Below, piece by piece: positions 9,038 to 18,193 of a DNA stretch of 64,000 nucleotides. A program made the translations under genes and the position numbers. The DNA is from Methanogenium organophilum (GTDB taxonomy: Archaea > Halobacteriota > Methanomicrobia > Methanomicrobiales > Methanomicrobiaceae). The stretch is from contig NZ_CP113361.1 of assembly GCF_026684035.1 (NCBI RefSeq), positions 930,001 to 994,000 on the forward strand. Reading direction: 5' to 3'. Below the pieces are notes generated by a model, which made no database searches, was not told the DNA's origin, and worked only from the letters and a program-made list of their open reading frames with translations. Positions within the stretch are counted from its first letter, which is position 1. Every line of letters starts with the position of its first letter.

Positions 9038-9715
9038 TTACGACGGCGACTCGTGCTCTCCGGCAGCCTCCAGCAGTATCCTGAACAGTTCCTCAGGCAT
9101 ATCGGCCATCGGGACATGCGAGGCGGGGAGTTCATGATAGGTCCACCGGGTCCGGTCGGCCGCGATCTTCTCTCGGGCTCCGGCGGTGACCTGCACAAAA
9201 TCGCTCTTCGTGCAGCGGATATAGGTCTTTTGCAGCGGCCGTAATACGGCCGGGTCGAAGAAGAGAGGTTCCACGTACGGCGGTGCGGGGTCAAGACCGG
9301 AGACTGCGGCGGGACGGATGCCTGCACCTGCAATGATATCAAAGAGCGACTGGCCGGAGTCAGGCAGTGCGGCATCCACATAGACCAGACGGCCAATCCG
9401 CTCCGGGAGTGCTGCTGCAACGCCTGTTGTGATCATCCCGCCGTAGCTGTGCCCGACAAGGACGACATTCTGCAGGGTATGCTCGGTGATGAGTCTCCTG
9501 ACCTCCCCGATATGGCCGGTCAGGGTGGCGGTGTATTCGTCTGCGAGGGTCGGGGCGAACGCACGGTGGCCGTGCTCCCGGAGGCGGGCGACGGTCCCGT
9601 CCCAGATCCTGCCGCCCATTTTCCCGTCTGCGGTATCAACCGGTTCACCTATCGTGAGCCGGTTCCATGTCTCCGTGTCCATGTTTCCGCCGTGGACCAG
9701 CACATATGTTGCCAC
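9038..9715 (-). CDS. Alpha/beta hydrolase (esterase-like)
   Basis: A 225-residue alpha/beta hydrolase with the oxyanion motif VLVHGGNMDTETW at the N-terminus, the nucleophile elbow VGHSYGGM with Ser90, and ASHVPMADMPEEL with the catalytic His200. It resembles the small plant-esterase/salicylate-esterase-like hydrolases found widely in bacteria. The region after the first strand (about 21-35) holds an insertion. It could have come by transfer from bacteria. It shares its strand with alkD, 117 bp away, and may be cotranscribed. The substrate is unknown. Confidence 0.85.
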   Translation of the reverse strand: MATYVLVHGGNMDTETWNRLTIGEPVDTADGKMGGRIWDGTVARLREHGHRAFAPTLADEYTATLTGHIGEVRRLITEHTLQNVVLVGHSYGGMITTGVAAALPERIGRLVYVDAALPDSGQSLFDIIAGAGIRPAAVSGLDPAPPYVEPLFFDPAVLRPLQKTYIRCTKSDFVQVTAGAREKIAADRTRWTYHELPASHVPMADMPEELFRILLEAAGEHESPS

Positions 9716-10408
9716 TCTGAATTCCCTTCCTTCCGGTATACTTCTGCTCCGGGATTTCTCCGGCTTTTACGTGCCGGGGACGGGTGCCCCCGGACAGTTA
9801 CCCGTTAGACACCATTGAAAACAGCAGGGCATTAAGTGTTCTGTTGCAATGGTCACATATGCGGGAGGAGACCGCAAAGATACGATGGAATACGGCAGTC
9901 CCGGTGAGGGGCCGGCCGGCAAGGGTGTCGAATTCCATTGACTGCAGTCACGCACCCACCTGCACCGCTGCAGTTCCTGCGTTCCCGAAGTGGATTCAAA
10001 TGCAGATTCAATGGTTTTTAACGCCCGGATTCAAACCCGATTATTTCCAATGGAATTCAGTATTTTGGGCAGATTATCTGCATATTTGCCCCATTAAATT
10101 ATTATAATTTACTCTGTTTACACAAAAACAGATGAATAATTATTTATATCATACATAGATTCAAAATACGGCAGAATAGGGATTTTTGTTCGGTAATACT
10201 GCGTTCTCTTTTGCTCATATTTTTCGTTTTTCCAGTGGAAATCGAGGTTTGTCTCCGGATCCGGCCACCGTTTTGAGTTCAGTTCTTTCCTGCCGAAATG
10301 AACCAGGGCTCTCTCCTCCCGTACGCGGTGCTGAAATGGTGATTTCCAGTCCCTCTCTCTCTCCATCTTTCTGCCGGAATAAAAGGGGAGATAATTGATC
10401 AACCGGAG
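9716..10408. other. Long intergenic region, no supported gene
   Basis: About 690 bp between the hydrolase start and the antiporter stop. The sequence becomes AT-rich from about 10000. A minus-strand reading frame of 94 codons (10118-10402) has odd composition and no recognisable motif, and I do not call it. The left part should hold the hydrolase promoter. Confidence 0.5.
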
Positions 10409-12223
10409 TCAATACGTATCTTTTTTTGGCAGATCGTGTTTTTTTGTGATGATAATAAGGGATTCTCCGTCTTCAAGACGGGAATCACTTCCGGGTACGG
10501 CAAGCGTTCCGTCACGATTCACCCTGAGAAAGGCCCGTGTCCCTTCCGGGGTTCCGCCATCCTGTGGCTGTTCCCTGTTGTCGATGGCCCGGAAACTGTA
10601 TCCGTTTTCCAGCATGTCCAGCAGTTCATCCTCGTTACGACCAAAAAGGCCGTACGGCGTTTTCGCGAGAATATCGATTTTTCCTCCAAAAACTCTCCTG
10701 TCCTGCAGGTCCCGATCCGATCCGAATATGATCATATTCTCAGGCCCGATTGAATCGATAAATGCATCCTCAGCTGACCCGATGCTGTCTCTGTTGGAAG
10801 ACGCAATCAGGAGCCACGCAACTTTCATCTTAAAAAAATGGGCATCGTTCAGAACCTCTTCATCCGCCAGGTCCGCGAGAGATCCGGTATACGCTTCAAA
10901 CGGTATCTTTCCGGAGTCTGCAACACTCCGAAGTATCCTGCTGCCCGGTGCCAGCACCATAACCGTTGCTCCTGCCGTATGCAGGGCTGCTGCCAGATCG
11001 AGAGCCCAGTGCTGTTCCCCGTAGACCGCAATACCGGTGGGTTCCGGGTCTGCAATCTTCAGCACACGGGAGAGGACAGGAGTTCCCAGTCCGTAGATAA
11101 TGACGGTCGCCAGTATCACCGTGAAAACAACCGGGACCATCTCGGGAAAATCAACCCCGAATTCGGCTAAATTCAGGGCGAATAATGAGGCGGTGGCTGC
11201 AGCAACAATGCCCCGCGGGTGCAGGGCCCCGATAAATATCCGTTGTGCATTGCTGTACCCCAGACCATGCGTGGCGAGAAAGCCTGCCAGCGGGCGGGCG
11301 ACGAGCACATATATCGCCACCAGAACGAGAGCGGGTACCAGGTACTGAACCATGGCGCCAAGATCAACCATTGCAGCCAGCATGATGAACAGAATGCCGA
11401 TGATGAGTGGTTCCAGTGTTTCCGTGAGGACGCGTATACTGCCAAACGGTGTCAGGCGCTGGTTTGCGATGACAAACCCCATGGTTAACGCGGCGAAGAG
11501 ACCTGCCTCCGAAAATATCAGTTCTCCCACGGTGACAACCACAATCCCCAGCATCAGGGCAATGAGGCCGCCGAGCCCCCTGGGTATATTGCGTGTACGG
11601 TCGGCGTACGTGTAGATCAGCGCTGCTGCAATACCAAGCATCACGCCCACTGCCATGGTCAAAAATATATCCAGAAACGGGTTCGGGTTTTCCGCCGTAA
11701 TGAAGCTGATCGCAGCCACTGCAAGAGCAGCGCCAATCGGGTCAATAATAATACCTTCCCATTGCAAAACGGTCCCTACCGGTTCCTTTGGACGGGCAAA
11801 ACTGAGGATTGGCCCGACCACGGTGGGGCCGGAGACCACTAAGAGAGCGGAGAGGAGAAATGCCAAAACAGGAGGGATATGGAAGAGGAACAGTGCAGCC
11901 ACCGTTCCGATAAAGAGTGTCAAAATCACCCCGACCGTTACGAGACGCCAGACAGAGCGGCTCATACCGGGCTGCAGGTTCTTCAGACGAAGTTCTAATC
12001 CACCTTTTAAGAGGAGAATTCCCACGCCAATGGTCACCAGGGGGAATAAGGTATCTCCAAAGATTTCCTGTGGCCGCACGAGCCCGAGTACCGGGCCGAC
12101 AATCATACCGGCCGGTAACAGGAGGATAATCCCCGGAATTCTGAAGATCTTTGCGAGCCACTGCATTGAGATGCCAAGACCGATGATAAGGCCCAGCCCG
12201 ATATAGATCAATTCACTGCTCAT
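10409..12223 (-). CDS. Cation:proton antiporter (CPA/KefB-NhaP type) with C-terminal TrkA_N/RCK-like domain
   Basis: The first ~390 residues form a 12-13 helix Na_H_Exchanger domain, beginning SSELIYIGLGLIIGLG and including ALLVVSGPTVVGPILSFARP, the ion-binding helix region of CPA proteins, and GALHPRGIVAAATASLFAL. A cytoplasmic Rossmann-like domain follows (about 405-510, YGEQHWALDLAAALHTAGATV) and then a short RCK_C/TrkA_C-like end (FLRVNRDGTLAVPGSD). The probable role is Na+ or K+ efflux in exchange for H+, gated by a nucleotide. I chose ATG 12223 because it opens directly on the membrane domain; a longer frame adds ten unlike residues. Confidence 0.88.
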   Translation of the reverse strand: MSSELIYIGLGLIIGLGISMQWLAKIFRIPGIILLLPAGMIVGPVLGLVRPQEIFGDTLFPLVTIGVGILLLKGGLELRLKNLQPGMSRSVWRLVTVGVILTLFIGTVAALFLFHIPPVLAFLLSALLVVSGPTVVGPILSFARPKEPVGTVLQWEGIIIDPIGAALAVAAISFITAENPNPFLDIFLTMAVGVMLGIAAALIYTYADRTRNIPRGLGGLIALMLGIVVVTVGELIFSEAGLFAALTMGFVIANQRLTPFGSIRVLTETLEPLIIGILFIMLAAMVDLGAMVQYLVPALVLVAIYVLVARPLAGFLATHGLGYSNAQRIFIGALHPRGIVAAATASLFALNLAEFGVDFPEMVPVVFTVILATVIIYGLGTPVLSRVLKIADPEPTGIAVYGEQHWALDLAAALHTAGATVMVLAPGSRILRSVADSGKIPFEAYTGSLADLADEEVLNDAHFFKMKVAWLLIASSNRDSIGSAEDAFIDSIGPENMIIFGSDRDLQDRRVFGGKIDILAKTPYGLFGRNEDELLDMLENGYSFRAIDNREQPQDGGTPEGTRAFLRVNRDGTLAVPGSDSRLEDGESLIIITKKHDLPKKDTY

Positions 12224-12704
12224 GCAGACCGCCCACGGTTGACAGCCGCACACCCGCTGCCCATACCGGAAAATATTGGTTTATTCAATCCCGTTCGGTA
12301 TGAAACCATCACCATCCGCCGTGCACCTGCCTGTTGTATTTTTGGTACGAATATCATCTCTTCTCCGGTTCCTGCTTCTTTTCACGGTCACCGTCTGTAT
12401 ATACTGCTGCTGCCGTCGCGACAGGGGTCGTTACGGCACCGTTTTGTGAATCGTTTTGCATCCTGACAATACCCGGTATGATGGGCTACTGGTATTTTCC
12501 GTCGTGTTTCATCGACCAAAACAGATACAACACTCAGAACTACTGAGATTGAGCCGAATCTACATTTATTATTTCCGATTGGCACGATTGATACGAATAG
12601 GGGAATTTTAGAATCACCAGCACCTCCCCTCGAATACGGGAGAATACGCCCAAACCGGGAAACCGGGATGCTCGCAAAAAATAAGGGAAAATCAGGGAAA
12701 ATGA
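12224..12704. other. Intergenic region, no supported gene
   Basis: 480 bp upstream of the antiporter and downstream of the lipoprotein gene. A short inverted repeat CTCAG-AACTA-CTGAG lies at 12533-12547. The antiporter promoter should lie near the left end. No coding frame is convincing. Confidence 0.45.
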
Positions 12705-13484
12705 TCACGCCTCTGCAACAGAGACCGTCCAGTCTCCGTCGCAGACGACGTTCAGGAGATAATTATTGCTCTCGTTCACGGCGACCGTCACCACATCATC
12801 ATATGTTCCCTCATGGAAGGACAGAGGCATCTGGCGGTCTTTTTTCTCGACGTCATTTCCGGAAAAGTCCATCAGATGGACTTCCACCATGTCATTGTTC
12901 GATGCCTGAATAGAGAAATCGTATGTTCCCTCGTTTATCTGGAAGAAGGGCGTTGCGGTGGTCCCGATTCCCTTAAAGTTCTGTGGGACGATGCCATTGA
13001 TCTGCTGGGGGAAGGAGAAATAAAGCGTCCAGTTCCCGGTGGCCTCAACCTGAACGGTCGCCTCTGCGTCTTCTTCAAGCATGAAGGCATAGCTCCAGGT
13101 GTATTTGCCGTCCTTCATCGCCTCGTCTGTGACAGCCTCATTGAGCGTACCCTCCGCGTTGACGTAGTCCTTTTCGGTTGATATGGAAACGGTGGTTTTT
13201 GCGGGGCTGTCCTGCGTGACGGTCAGGAGGTGCACGCCCCCTGCGAGGGAGACGGTGAAGTTCCCGGTGCCGGTACCGTCGAAAGTGGTTGCAGGAGCTT
13301 CCGGCGCTGCGGTGGTCGGGGCGGGGGTCGCTTCGGTCGCGGTCTCTGCGGGCGGTGCCTCCGGTGTCGGGGTGGCGGTTGCAGGAGCGGTCGTATCGGT
13401 GGTGCCCGTGCATCCTGCCGAAATCACGGCTGCTGCCACAAGAATGACAAGGAGGGCAGCGGAAAGGATGAAATCTTTTCTCAT
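12705..13484 (-). CDS. Exported lipoprotein, paralogue of the gene at 22058-22837
   Basis: The start MRKDFILSAALLVILVAAAVISAGC is a signal peptide with a lipobox ending in Cys25. A Thr/Pro/Ala-rich linker (to about residue 70) is typical of archaeal surface lipoproteins and is likely glycosylated. The folded part (70-259) is rich in beta strands with NWTLYFSFPQQINGIVPQ near the middle, and it ends in VVCDGDWTVSVAEA. A second copy with the same architecture lies nine kilobases away. The repeated patterns NFTVSLAGGVHLLTV and YDFSIQASNNDM suggest two or three copies of one beta-sandwich motif. The function is unknown. Confidence 0.8.
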   Translation of the reverse strand: MRKDFILSAALLVILVAAAVISAGCTGTTDTTAPATATPTPEAPPAETATEATPAPTTAAPEAPATTFDGTGTGNFTVSLAGGVHLLTVTQDSPAKTTVSISTEKDYVNAEGTLNEAVTDEAMKDGKYTWSYAFMLEEDAEATVQVEATGNWTLYFSFPQQINGIVPQNFKGIGTTATPFFQINEGTYDFSIQASNNDMVEVHLMDFSGNDVEKKDRQMPLSFHEGTYDDVVTVAVNESNNYLLNVVCDGDWTVSVAEA

Positions 13485-13699
13485 GGGAAACTATTCGTTA
13501 ACGAACGTTATGAAATGTTATTCTGGAATCCGTGAAACGGGCGAGAAAATCGCTTCGATAAACCAGAATACTCCTTTTTTCCGGAGAAATCGCCGACAGG
13601 CAGGGATGTCTCCGGCATGACCGGAGGGTCTGCCCCGGTATGACAGAGAGATACTTTCATTCAGAAAACCTCTTTCATTAACAGGTGCAATCTCACCGT

Positions 13700-14116
13700 A
13701 TGTCAGCATCCGACGATCTCAGGAGAGCGAAGGAGTTCTTCGCCGCCGATTCATTCTCACAGGAAACCGGGCTGGAACTCGTCTCGGTTTCACCCGGCCG
13801 AGCTACGGTCTCTATGCAGATCTGCGATCGCCACAAAAACAGCCACGGGACGGTGCACGGCGGGGCACTGTTTACGCTTGCGGACACTGCATTTGCGCTT
13901 GCCTCAAACTCCCACGGGATCCCTGCGGCAGGCATCAACGCCTCCATATCGTATCTCACCGCCGCACGGGACGGCATTCTCACAGCGGAAGCGGAGGAGT
14001 TTACCGGGAACCCGAAGCTCGCCTCCTATACGGTTGTCATAACGGACGACAAAGAGAGAAAGATCGCGATCTTCCAGGGGATGGTCTACCGGAAGACGCC
14101 GAAAAGGGATATCTGA
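13700..14116 (+). CDS. PaaI-family hotdog-fold thioesterase
   Basis: A hotdog protein with the PaaI signature NSHGTVHGGALFTLADTAFA (about residues 53-72), where the HGG and the following Asp carry the catalysis, and ISYLTAARDGILTAEAEE downstream. PaaI enzymes hydrolyse acyl-CoA thioesters, classically hydroxyphenylacetyl-CoA, or act as proofreading esterases. ATG 13700 opens at MSASDDLRRAKEFFAADSF; an upstream GTG adds five residues. It is divergent from the lipoprotein gene and followed at 93 bp by the DUF6790 gene on the same strand. Confidence 0.88.
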   Translation: MSASDDLRRAKEFFAADSFSQETGLELVSVSPGRATVSMQICDRHKNSHGTVHGGALFTLADTAFALASNSHGIPAAGINASISYLTAARDGILTAEAEEFTGNPKLASYTVVITDDKERKIAIFQGMVYRKTPKRDI

Positions 14117-14209
14117 TTCGGGGACAACGGATGGATACAAGACCGGACCACGGGCATCCGCCGGTCGCGTATCAATTTCCTTATTACCCATTCCACCCCA
14201 TCCTTCGTC

Positions 14210-14722
14210 ATGGACCTCGTCGCATATCTCTGGCCGCTCGTCTTCCCGCTCCTCGGTGTCGCAATCGCCCTCATCCATATCCGGGTGAAGGGGCACGAGG
14301 GGGCAAAGCGGCTGGAGACCGTGCTCATGTGGCAGCTTGCCATCGGTCTCGGCCTGAACATGGCCTACTCGGGGTTCGGCCACCTCGTCATCCCCGACCA
14401 GGTCGCAGAATCCATTGGCTGGCCCCCGGGGAGCCCGTTCCAGCGTGAGGTGGGGATGTGGGACGTTGCGATGGGGATCGTCGGCCTCCTCTGCCTGAAG
14501 TTTAAGAGCGAAGGCTACTGGACCGCGACCATCATCGGCACCGGGATCTTTCTCATCGGTGCGGGGCTGGGGCATGTCTACGAGATGGTCGCAGGCGGCA
14601 ACTTCGCCCCCAATAACGCCGGAGCGATGATGTATATGGATTTGTTCTATCCACTGGTGCTGGCGGGGCTTTTGATCTGGCTTCATAGGAAAAGGGAAGA
14701 AGAGGCAGGATTGCTTCCTTAA
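14210..14722 (+). CDS. DUF6790-like membrane protein
   Basis: A 170-residue protein with four predicted membrane helices (about 5-22, 40-60, 88-125, 142-162). The signature region reads YSGFGHLVIPDQVAESIGWP followed by GSPFQREVG, as in the DUF6790 family of methanogens and bacteria. A near-identical second copy lies at 26966-27472, where Gln64 is replaced by a stop. It ends overlapping the convergent CGGC gene by 4 bp. The function is unknown. Confidence 0.8.
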   Translation: MDLVAYLWPLVFPLLGVAIALIHIRVKGHEGAKRLETVLMWQLAIGLGLNMAYSGFGHLVIPDQVAESIGWPPGSPFQREVGMWDVAMGIVGLLCLKFKSEGYWTATIIGTGIFLIGAGLGHVYEMVAGGNFAPNNAGAMMYMDLFYPLVLAGLLIWLHRKREEEAGLLP

Positions 14723-15168
14723 TCATACGACTGACGTGTTTTTTCATCTGACAGGGTCGGTGCGATTAATGGTTCCCACAATTTTGAATCCCATGTTTTC
14801 AGATTCGTATGGGTTTTGTAGTATTTTTCCGGAATCGGGTGTGTTCCCACAACTACTTCCAGACCGAATTTTTCCATAATAAAATTTGAAAAATAGTTCA
14901 CTCTTGTACAGGGCGGATAACCCACAATCATACCCGTTGCAAGGTGAATAACTTCTGCGCCATTTTTTTTCATTTCTTCAGGTGCATACTCGATATTCCC
15001 TCCCGGACACCCTCCACAGGTTGCATAACCAACGAGTTCGACTTCTTTACCATCATATCTGCTAAAAGCACCCTCACGGTTATGGAGAGATCGCATGCAT
15101 TTCCCTCCTGCGCACGTATGATATCTGTCACAAATTATTATGCCAATTTTAACTGGTTCTTCCATCAT
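14719..15168 (-). CDS. CGGC-domain protein
   Basis: The 149-residue protein carries the CGGC-domain pattern: ICDRYHTCAGGKCMRSL near the N-terminus and YATCGGCPGGNIEYAPEEM at about residues 47-65, then HLATGMIVGYPPCTRVNYF. These conserved Cys suggest metal or Fe-S binding. The family occurs across methanogens and anaerobes, function unproven. The start lies 10 bp after the cofH stop, so the two are cotranscribed. A damaged copy of part of this gene and of cofH lies at 18191-18290. Confidence 0.82.
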   Translation of the reverse strand: MMEEPVKIGIIICDRYHTCAGGKCMRSLHNREGAFSRYDGKEVELVGYATCGGCPGGNIEYAPEEMKKNGAEVIHLATGMIVGYPPCTRVNYFSNFIMEKFGLEVVVGTHPIPEKYYKTHTNLKTWDSKLWEPLIAPTLSDEKTRQSYD

Positions 15169-15178
15169 CTCACCTCCT

Positions 15179-16306
15179 CTACATTACCTGATAAAGCGTT
15201 GACCTCTGTGCAAGTTTCCGGCCGGTATTTTCGGCCATTCGTCTCATCTCCAAAGGATCAAGGAAATCTGTATCCCTTGCCCCTGCCTCTCTGGATATGC
15301 TCTCCTCAAATATCGTCCCGCCCAGATCATTTCCTCCGGCCATTAATCCGAGCTGGGCAAGTTTTTTTCCGTATTTAACCCAGGACACCTGAATATTGTC
15401 AAAATTGTCAAGGAATAGTCTCGAAACGGCTATCATGAGAATATCCTCCCGCCCTGTGGCTCCGGGCCGTACTCTTCCCTCAAGATAGAGAGGAGTGTTA
15501 TTGTGGATGAATGAAAGAGGCACAAATTCGAGAAAACCACCGGTATCATCCTGGATCTCTCTCAGTAGTTTCAGGTGCATTATCCTGTCTGCCAGGGTCT
15601 CGACGTGACCATACATAATCGTAGCAGTTGTGGGTATGCCAAGACCATGAGTCTCCCTGATAATCCTCTCCCATGTACCGGTGTCAATCTTGCCCGGGCA
15701 GATAACTTCTCTTACATCATCAACAAGAATCTCAGCCGCAGTCCCACACAAAGAGCCAAGTCCTGCTTCTTTCATGTGTTCAAGCATCTCAATAGTTGGT
15801 ATTCCACTCTTTTTTGCTCCGTACCAGACCTCCATCGGGTTATTTGCATGGATGTGAATCTCCGGGGCGGTATGGTGTATAAGGGAAATGATCTCAATAT
15901 AATTCTCTGCGGTAAAATCCGGGTGAAGTCCACCAACACTGCAGATTTCAGTTACGTTGCGATTTTTTGCCTGATTTACCTTCTCAATGATTTCTTCCCT
16001 GTTAAAGCAGAAGGTATCCGGTTGGCCGGTCTTCCGGCAGAAACTGCAGAATCCACAGGAATTAATACAGTTGTTTGTAAAATTGAGATTCTGGTTTCTG
16101 ACATACGTTATAATATCCCCATTTTTTCGCTCTCTTATTATATCGGCTGCTGCTGCAATTTCAAAGACATCCCTCCCTTTTGCGGTCAGCAAATTCAGTG
16201 CCTCGGCTTCAGTGAGACGGTGCCCTTCAATTACATCATCAAGAATCGTTCCAATACCTGAACTGCTGCTGCACCAGTGTCGGCGACCATTTGGTTCAAG
16301 AGCCAT
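15179..16306 (-). CDS. cofH: CofH, FO synthase subunit 2 (radical SAM)
   Basis: A radical SAM enzyme of 375 residues. The cluster motif C-x3-C-x2-C is in NNCINSCGFCSFC (about residues 78-90). EICSVGGLHPDFTAENY, HIHANNPMEVWYGAK, GLGSLCGTAAEILVDDVR and THGLGIPTTATIMYGHVE are the hallmarks of CofH/MqnC-type enzymes, and CofH is favoured in a methanogen. CofH couples tyrosine to 5-amino-6-ribitylaminouracil; CofG then closes the ring to the F420 chromophore FO. cofG is not in the window. An alternative is a CofH paralogue; identity between family members should decide. Confidence 0.85.
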   Translation of the reverse strand: MALEPNGRRHWCSSSSGIGTILDDVIEGHRLTEAEALNLLTAKGRDVFEIAAAADIIRERKNGDIITYVRNQNLNFTNNCINSCGFCSFCRKTGQPDTFCFNREEIIEKVNQAKNRNVTEICSVGGLHPDFTAENYIEIISLIHHTAPEIHIHANNPMEVWYGAKKSGIPTIEMLEHMKEAGLGSLCGTAAEILVDDVREVICPGKIDTGTWERIIRETHGLGIPTTATIMYGHVETLADRIMHLKLLREIQDDTGGFLEFVPLSFIHNNTPLYLEGRVRPGATGREDILMIAVSRLFLDNFDNIQVSWVKYGKKLAQLGLMAGGNDLGGTIFEESISREAGARDTDFLDPLEMRRMAENTGRKLAQRSTLYQVM

Positions 16307-16687
16307 CAGATCACATTTATCACACGGGGGTTAAAATAACTATTGTATCCACCCGAAATCATAATCAAACACCAATAGCCTCATAAAAACCAATGTCGGA
16401 ACCCTGATTGCCGGTCTGCTTTCATTCGTCATTATTTGGTCTCCACAGAATTTTTGGTGCACCGAAGGAATGATTTGTAAAAATGATGGTGCGCACATTA
16501 CTCAGTTGCCCGTTAAAATGTATGTCCATAATGATCACAGGGATTTATGCACCACACCCAGGGGATTTGTGGTGCACAGCTCACGGGGCGTGGGATGACA
16601 TCAGGACCTGGCCAAATCCATACCCTGAGTATGAGAATCTGAATTATCCGGGATCATCCGTAATTTTTCAAAATAACTCAAAAAAAC
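16307..16687. other. cofH upstream region with a long inverted repeat
   Basis: The 380-bp gap lies upstream of cofH and downstream of the ferredoxin-like gene. TGCACCACA (16548-16556) and TGTGGTGCA (16568-16576) form a perfect 9-bp inverted repeat with an 11-nt spacer. The word GGTGCACC recurs near 16457. A plus-strand frame at 16483-16776 overlaps the next gene and is rejected. The repeat may be an operator or an RNA hairpin. Confidence 0.4.
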
Positions 16688-17467
16688 TCAAAACCTCAAA
16701 CACCCCGTCACACATTCACTGCACGGCATCGTCGCAAACCGTGCAAAACGCGGGGCGAGGGGAGCGGCACATCTGAGGAGAAACGATCGTCCCAAAAGCC
16801 ACTTCGCAACCGGAACCGCCACGGGAGGCACCCACGGGCGGATGGTCATGCACCGGAATGCATCCACTCTTCCGTCGGGCCCGAATGCGTTACCGGGGCA
16901 GTTTTTGATGCAGAGCCCGCAGCCGGTGCAGAGCGGGGGAACGGGAGATGCAGGAGATTCCGGTTCTGATGCTCCCGCCGGAACAGAGCAATACTTTTGT
17001 CCTGATTCAGAAATTCCCCGGCCGGTCACCACCCCGCTTAAAAAAACCCGTGGGCCATAGTGCGGGGTGATGAGAAGAGAACTTTTGCCAATCACCCCAA
17101 GCCCTCCGGCAGCGGCAGTCTGCTTTAACCGGACAAGCCCCCGGACCGTTCCATCGGTTATCGTTACGGGAAGATAGAGGGGGACCCGCTTTGCAGGGAT
17201 GCCTGCTTCGTTTAACAGGTGAGATAAACGGATGGAAGTTGTGTCCAGCGCCTCGGCAATCTTCAGCATCTCCCTCGTCTTCTCTTTCGGCGGCATCCGG
17301 TAGACCGGATCAGGAATTTCCTGTGCAAAGACAATAACCGAGCCTGCTCCGGGGAAAAATTCACGGATATAATCCCGGTCGGGAGCGGGAATATCTGCAA
17401 TACCAACCTCCGCGAAAACCTCTATTCTCTCACAGTGGAAAAATGCAGCAATGTCCGGATTGGTCAT
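16688..17467 (-). CDS. QueG-like ferredoxin-domain protein
   Basis: A 259-residue protein related to epoxyqueuosine reductase-like 4Fe-4S proteins. The N-terminal half shows the family fold (VGIADIPAPDRDYIREF, GSVIVFAQEIPDPVYRMPP, RLKQTAAAGGLGVIGKSSLL). One complete 4Fe-4S motif is at about 180: LCTGCGLCIKNCPGNAF. The second cluster is incomplete: C-RCMTIRP and MPCSECVTGC leave the spacing unclear. QueG uses cobalamin to reduce epoxyqueuosine, but many archaeal relatives are of unknown role, so I do not give a symbol. A shorter relative is at 25961-26653. It follows the HTH gene by 53 bp. Confidence 0.75.
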   Translation of the reverse strand: MTNPDIAAFFHCERIEVFAEVGIADIPAPDRDYIREFFPGAGSVIVFAQEIPDPVYRMPPKEKTREMLKIAEALDTTSIRLSHLLNEAGIPAKRVPLYLPVTITDGTVRGLVRLKQTAAAGGLGVIGKSSLLITPHYGPRVFLSGVVTGRGISESGQKYCSVPAGASEPESPASPVPPLCTGCGLCIKNCPGNAFGPDGRVDAFRCMTIRPWVPPVAVPVAKWLLGRSFLLRCAAPLAPRFARFATMPCSECVTGCLRF

Positions 17468-17520
17468 GTACAGATCCTTTTTCAGCAGATTCAGGTATAA
17501 AGGAATGGGAGAGGAGAAAA

Positions 17521-17727
17521 TCAGGGTTTATCTTCTTCACTGAATACGAAGACCTGCTCAATGGCACACTCAAAAATGAATGCCAGTTTATAGGCAAGGA
17601 GGACCGACGGGTTGTACTGCCCTTTTTCAAGGGAAATGATGGTGCGGGAGGAGACATTCACGAGCTCTGCAAGCCGCTGCTGGGTCAATCCCCGCTCATT
17701 CCTCAGCTCCCGGATGCGATTATCCAT
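17521..17727 (-). CDS. XRE-family HTH regulator (small, YozG-like)
   Basis: A 68-residue protein made of one Cro/C1-type HTH: IRELRNERGLTQQRLAELVNVS with recognition helix SRTIISLEKGQYNPSVLLAY. Such short regulators usually pair with a membrane protein. Here the membrane-protein gene ends at 17728, so stop and start are adjacent and the two are probably one operon. The tandem palindromes at 18162-18193 are the likely operator. Confidence 0.9.
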   Translation of the reverse strand: MDNRIRELRNERGLTQQRLAELVNVSSRTIISLEKGQYNPSVLLAYKLAFIFECAIEQVFVFSEEDKP

Positions 17728-18153
17728 TCACATCCTCTTCTCGTAATATACCAGGGAACCTGCCGTCAGTGAAAACTCCATGATAATCAGGAATACGAAT
17801 GAGAGAGTGACATACAGTCCCAGATTCATCAGTGCTGAAGCAAGTGCGAGGAAACACAGGACATAGTTTGTGATACGGGCGGTATTCCACCCTGCTCTTT
17901 CCCGAACACGAATATTTCGCTCATCATTCTCTTCCCGGAGGGAAGCCTTCTGAATTTCAGGTGTTTCAACAGCACGGGTAACATATTTTCCGGCAAGATT
18001 CCCGATTCCCAGAACGGCAAGAGCCGCACCAACTCCAATACAGATACCATTTATCTGATTGCTGTCTGTTATGCCGGTTTGGGAAAAAACCATCAGGGCA
18101 GTTCCAAGAATCATCATACCCCACATGAGAGGAAGATATTTCGTATTCATCAT
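17728..18153 (-). CDS. Four-helix membrane protein paired with the XRE regulator (DUF2178-like)
   Basis: A 141-residue protein with four predicted membrane helices (about 7-25, 33-52, 92-108, 112-132) around a central cytoplasmic loop carrying EENDERNIRVRERAG. This DER motif is characteristic of DUF2178-like proteins that sit beside small XRE regulators. The pair may sense a membrane stress or ligand, but the function is not known. First gene of a probable three-gene operon with the XRE gene and the ferredoxin-like gene. Confidence 0.68.
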   Translation of the reverse strand: MMNTKYLPLMWGMMILGTALMVFSQTGITDSNQINGICIGVGAALAVLGIGNLAGKYVTRAVETPEIQKASLREENDERNIRVRERAGWNTARITNYVLCFLALASALMNLGLYVTLSFVFLIIMEFSLTAGSLVYYEKRM

Positions 18154-18161
18154 ATTCTGAT

Positions 18162-18193
18162 ATGAAGTTTATTTCATATGAAGTTTGCTTCAT
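18162..18193. promoter_or_regulatory. Two adjacent 16-bp palindromes, likely XRE operator
   Basis: ATGAAGTTTATTTCAT (18162-18177) and ATGAAGTTTGCTTCAT (18178-18193) lie head to tail, 8 bp upstream of the membrane-protein start. Each has ATGAA/TTCAT arms. Position and symmetry suggest autoregulation by the XRE protein. Confidence 0.65.

Noticed and set aside
10118-10402. Minus-strand frame of 94 codons in the AT-rich gap
   Set aside because: No recognisable motif, odd composition, and no convincing ribosome site; likely chance.
16483-16776. Plus-strand frame between cofH and the ferredoxin-like gene
   Set aside because: Overlaps the 3' end of a clear gene on the other strand and has no family features.
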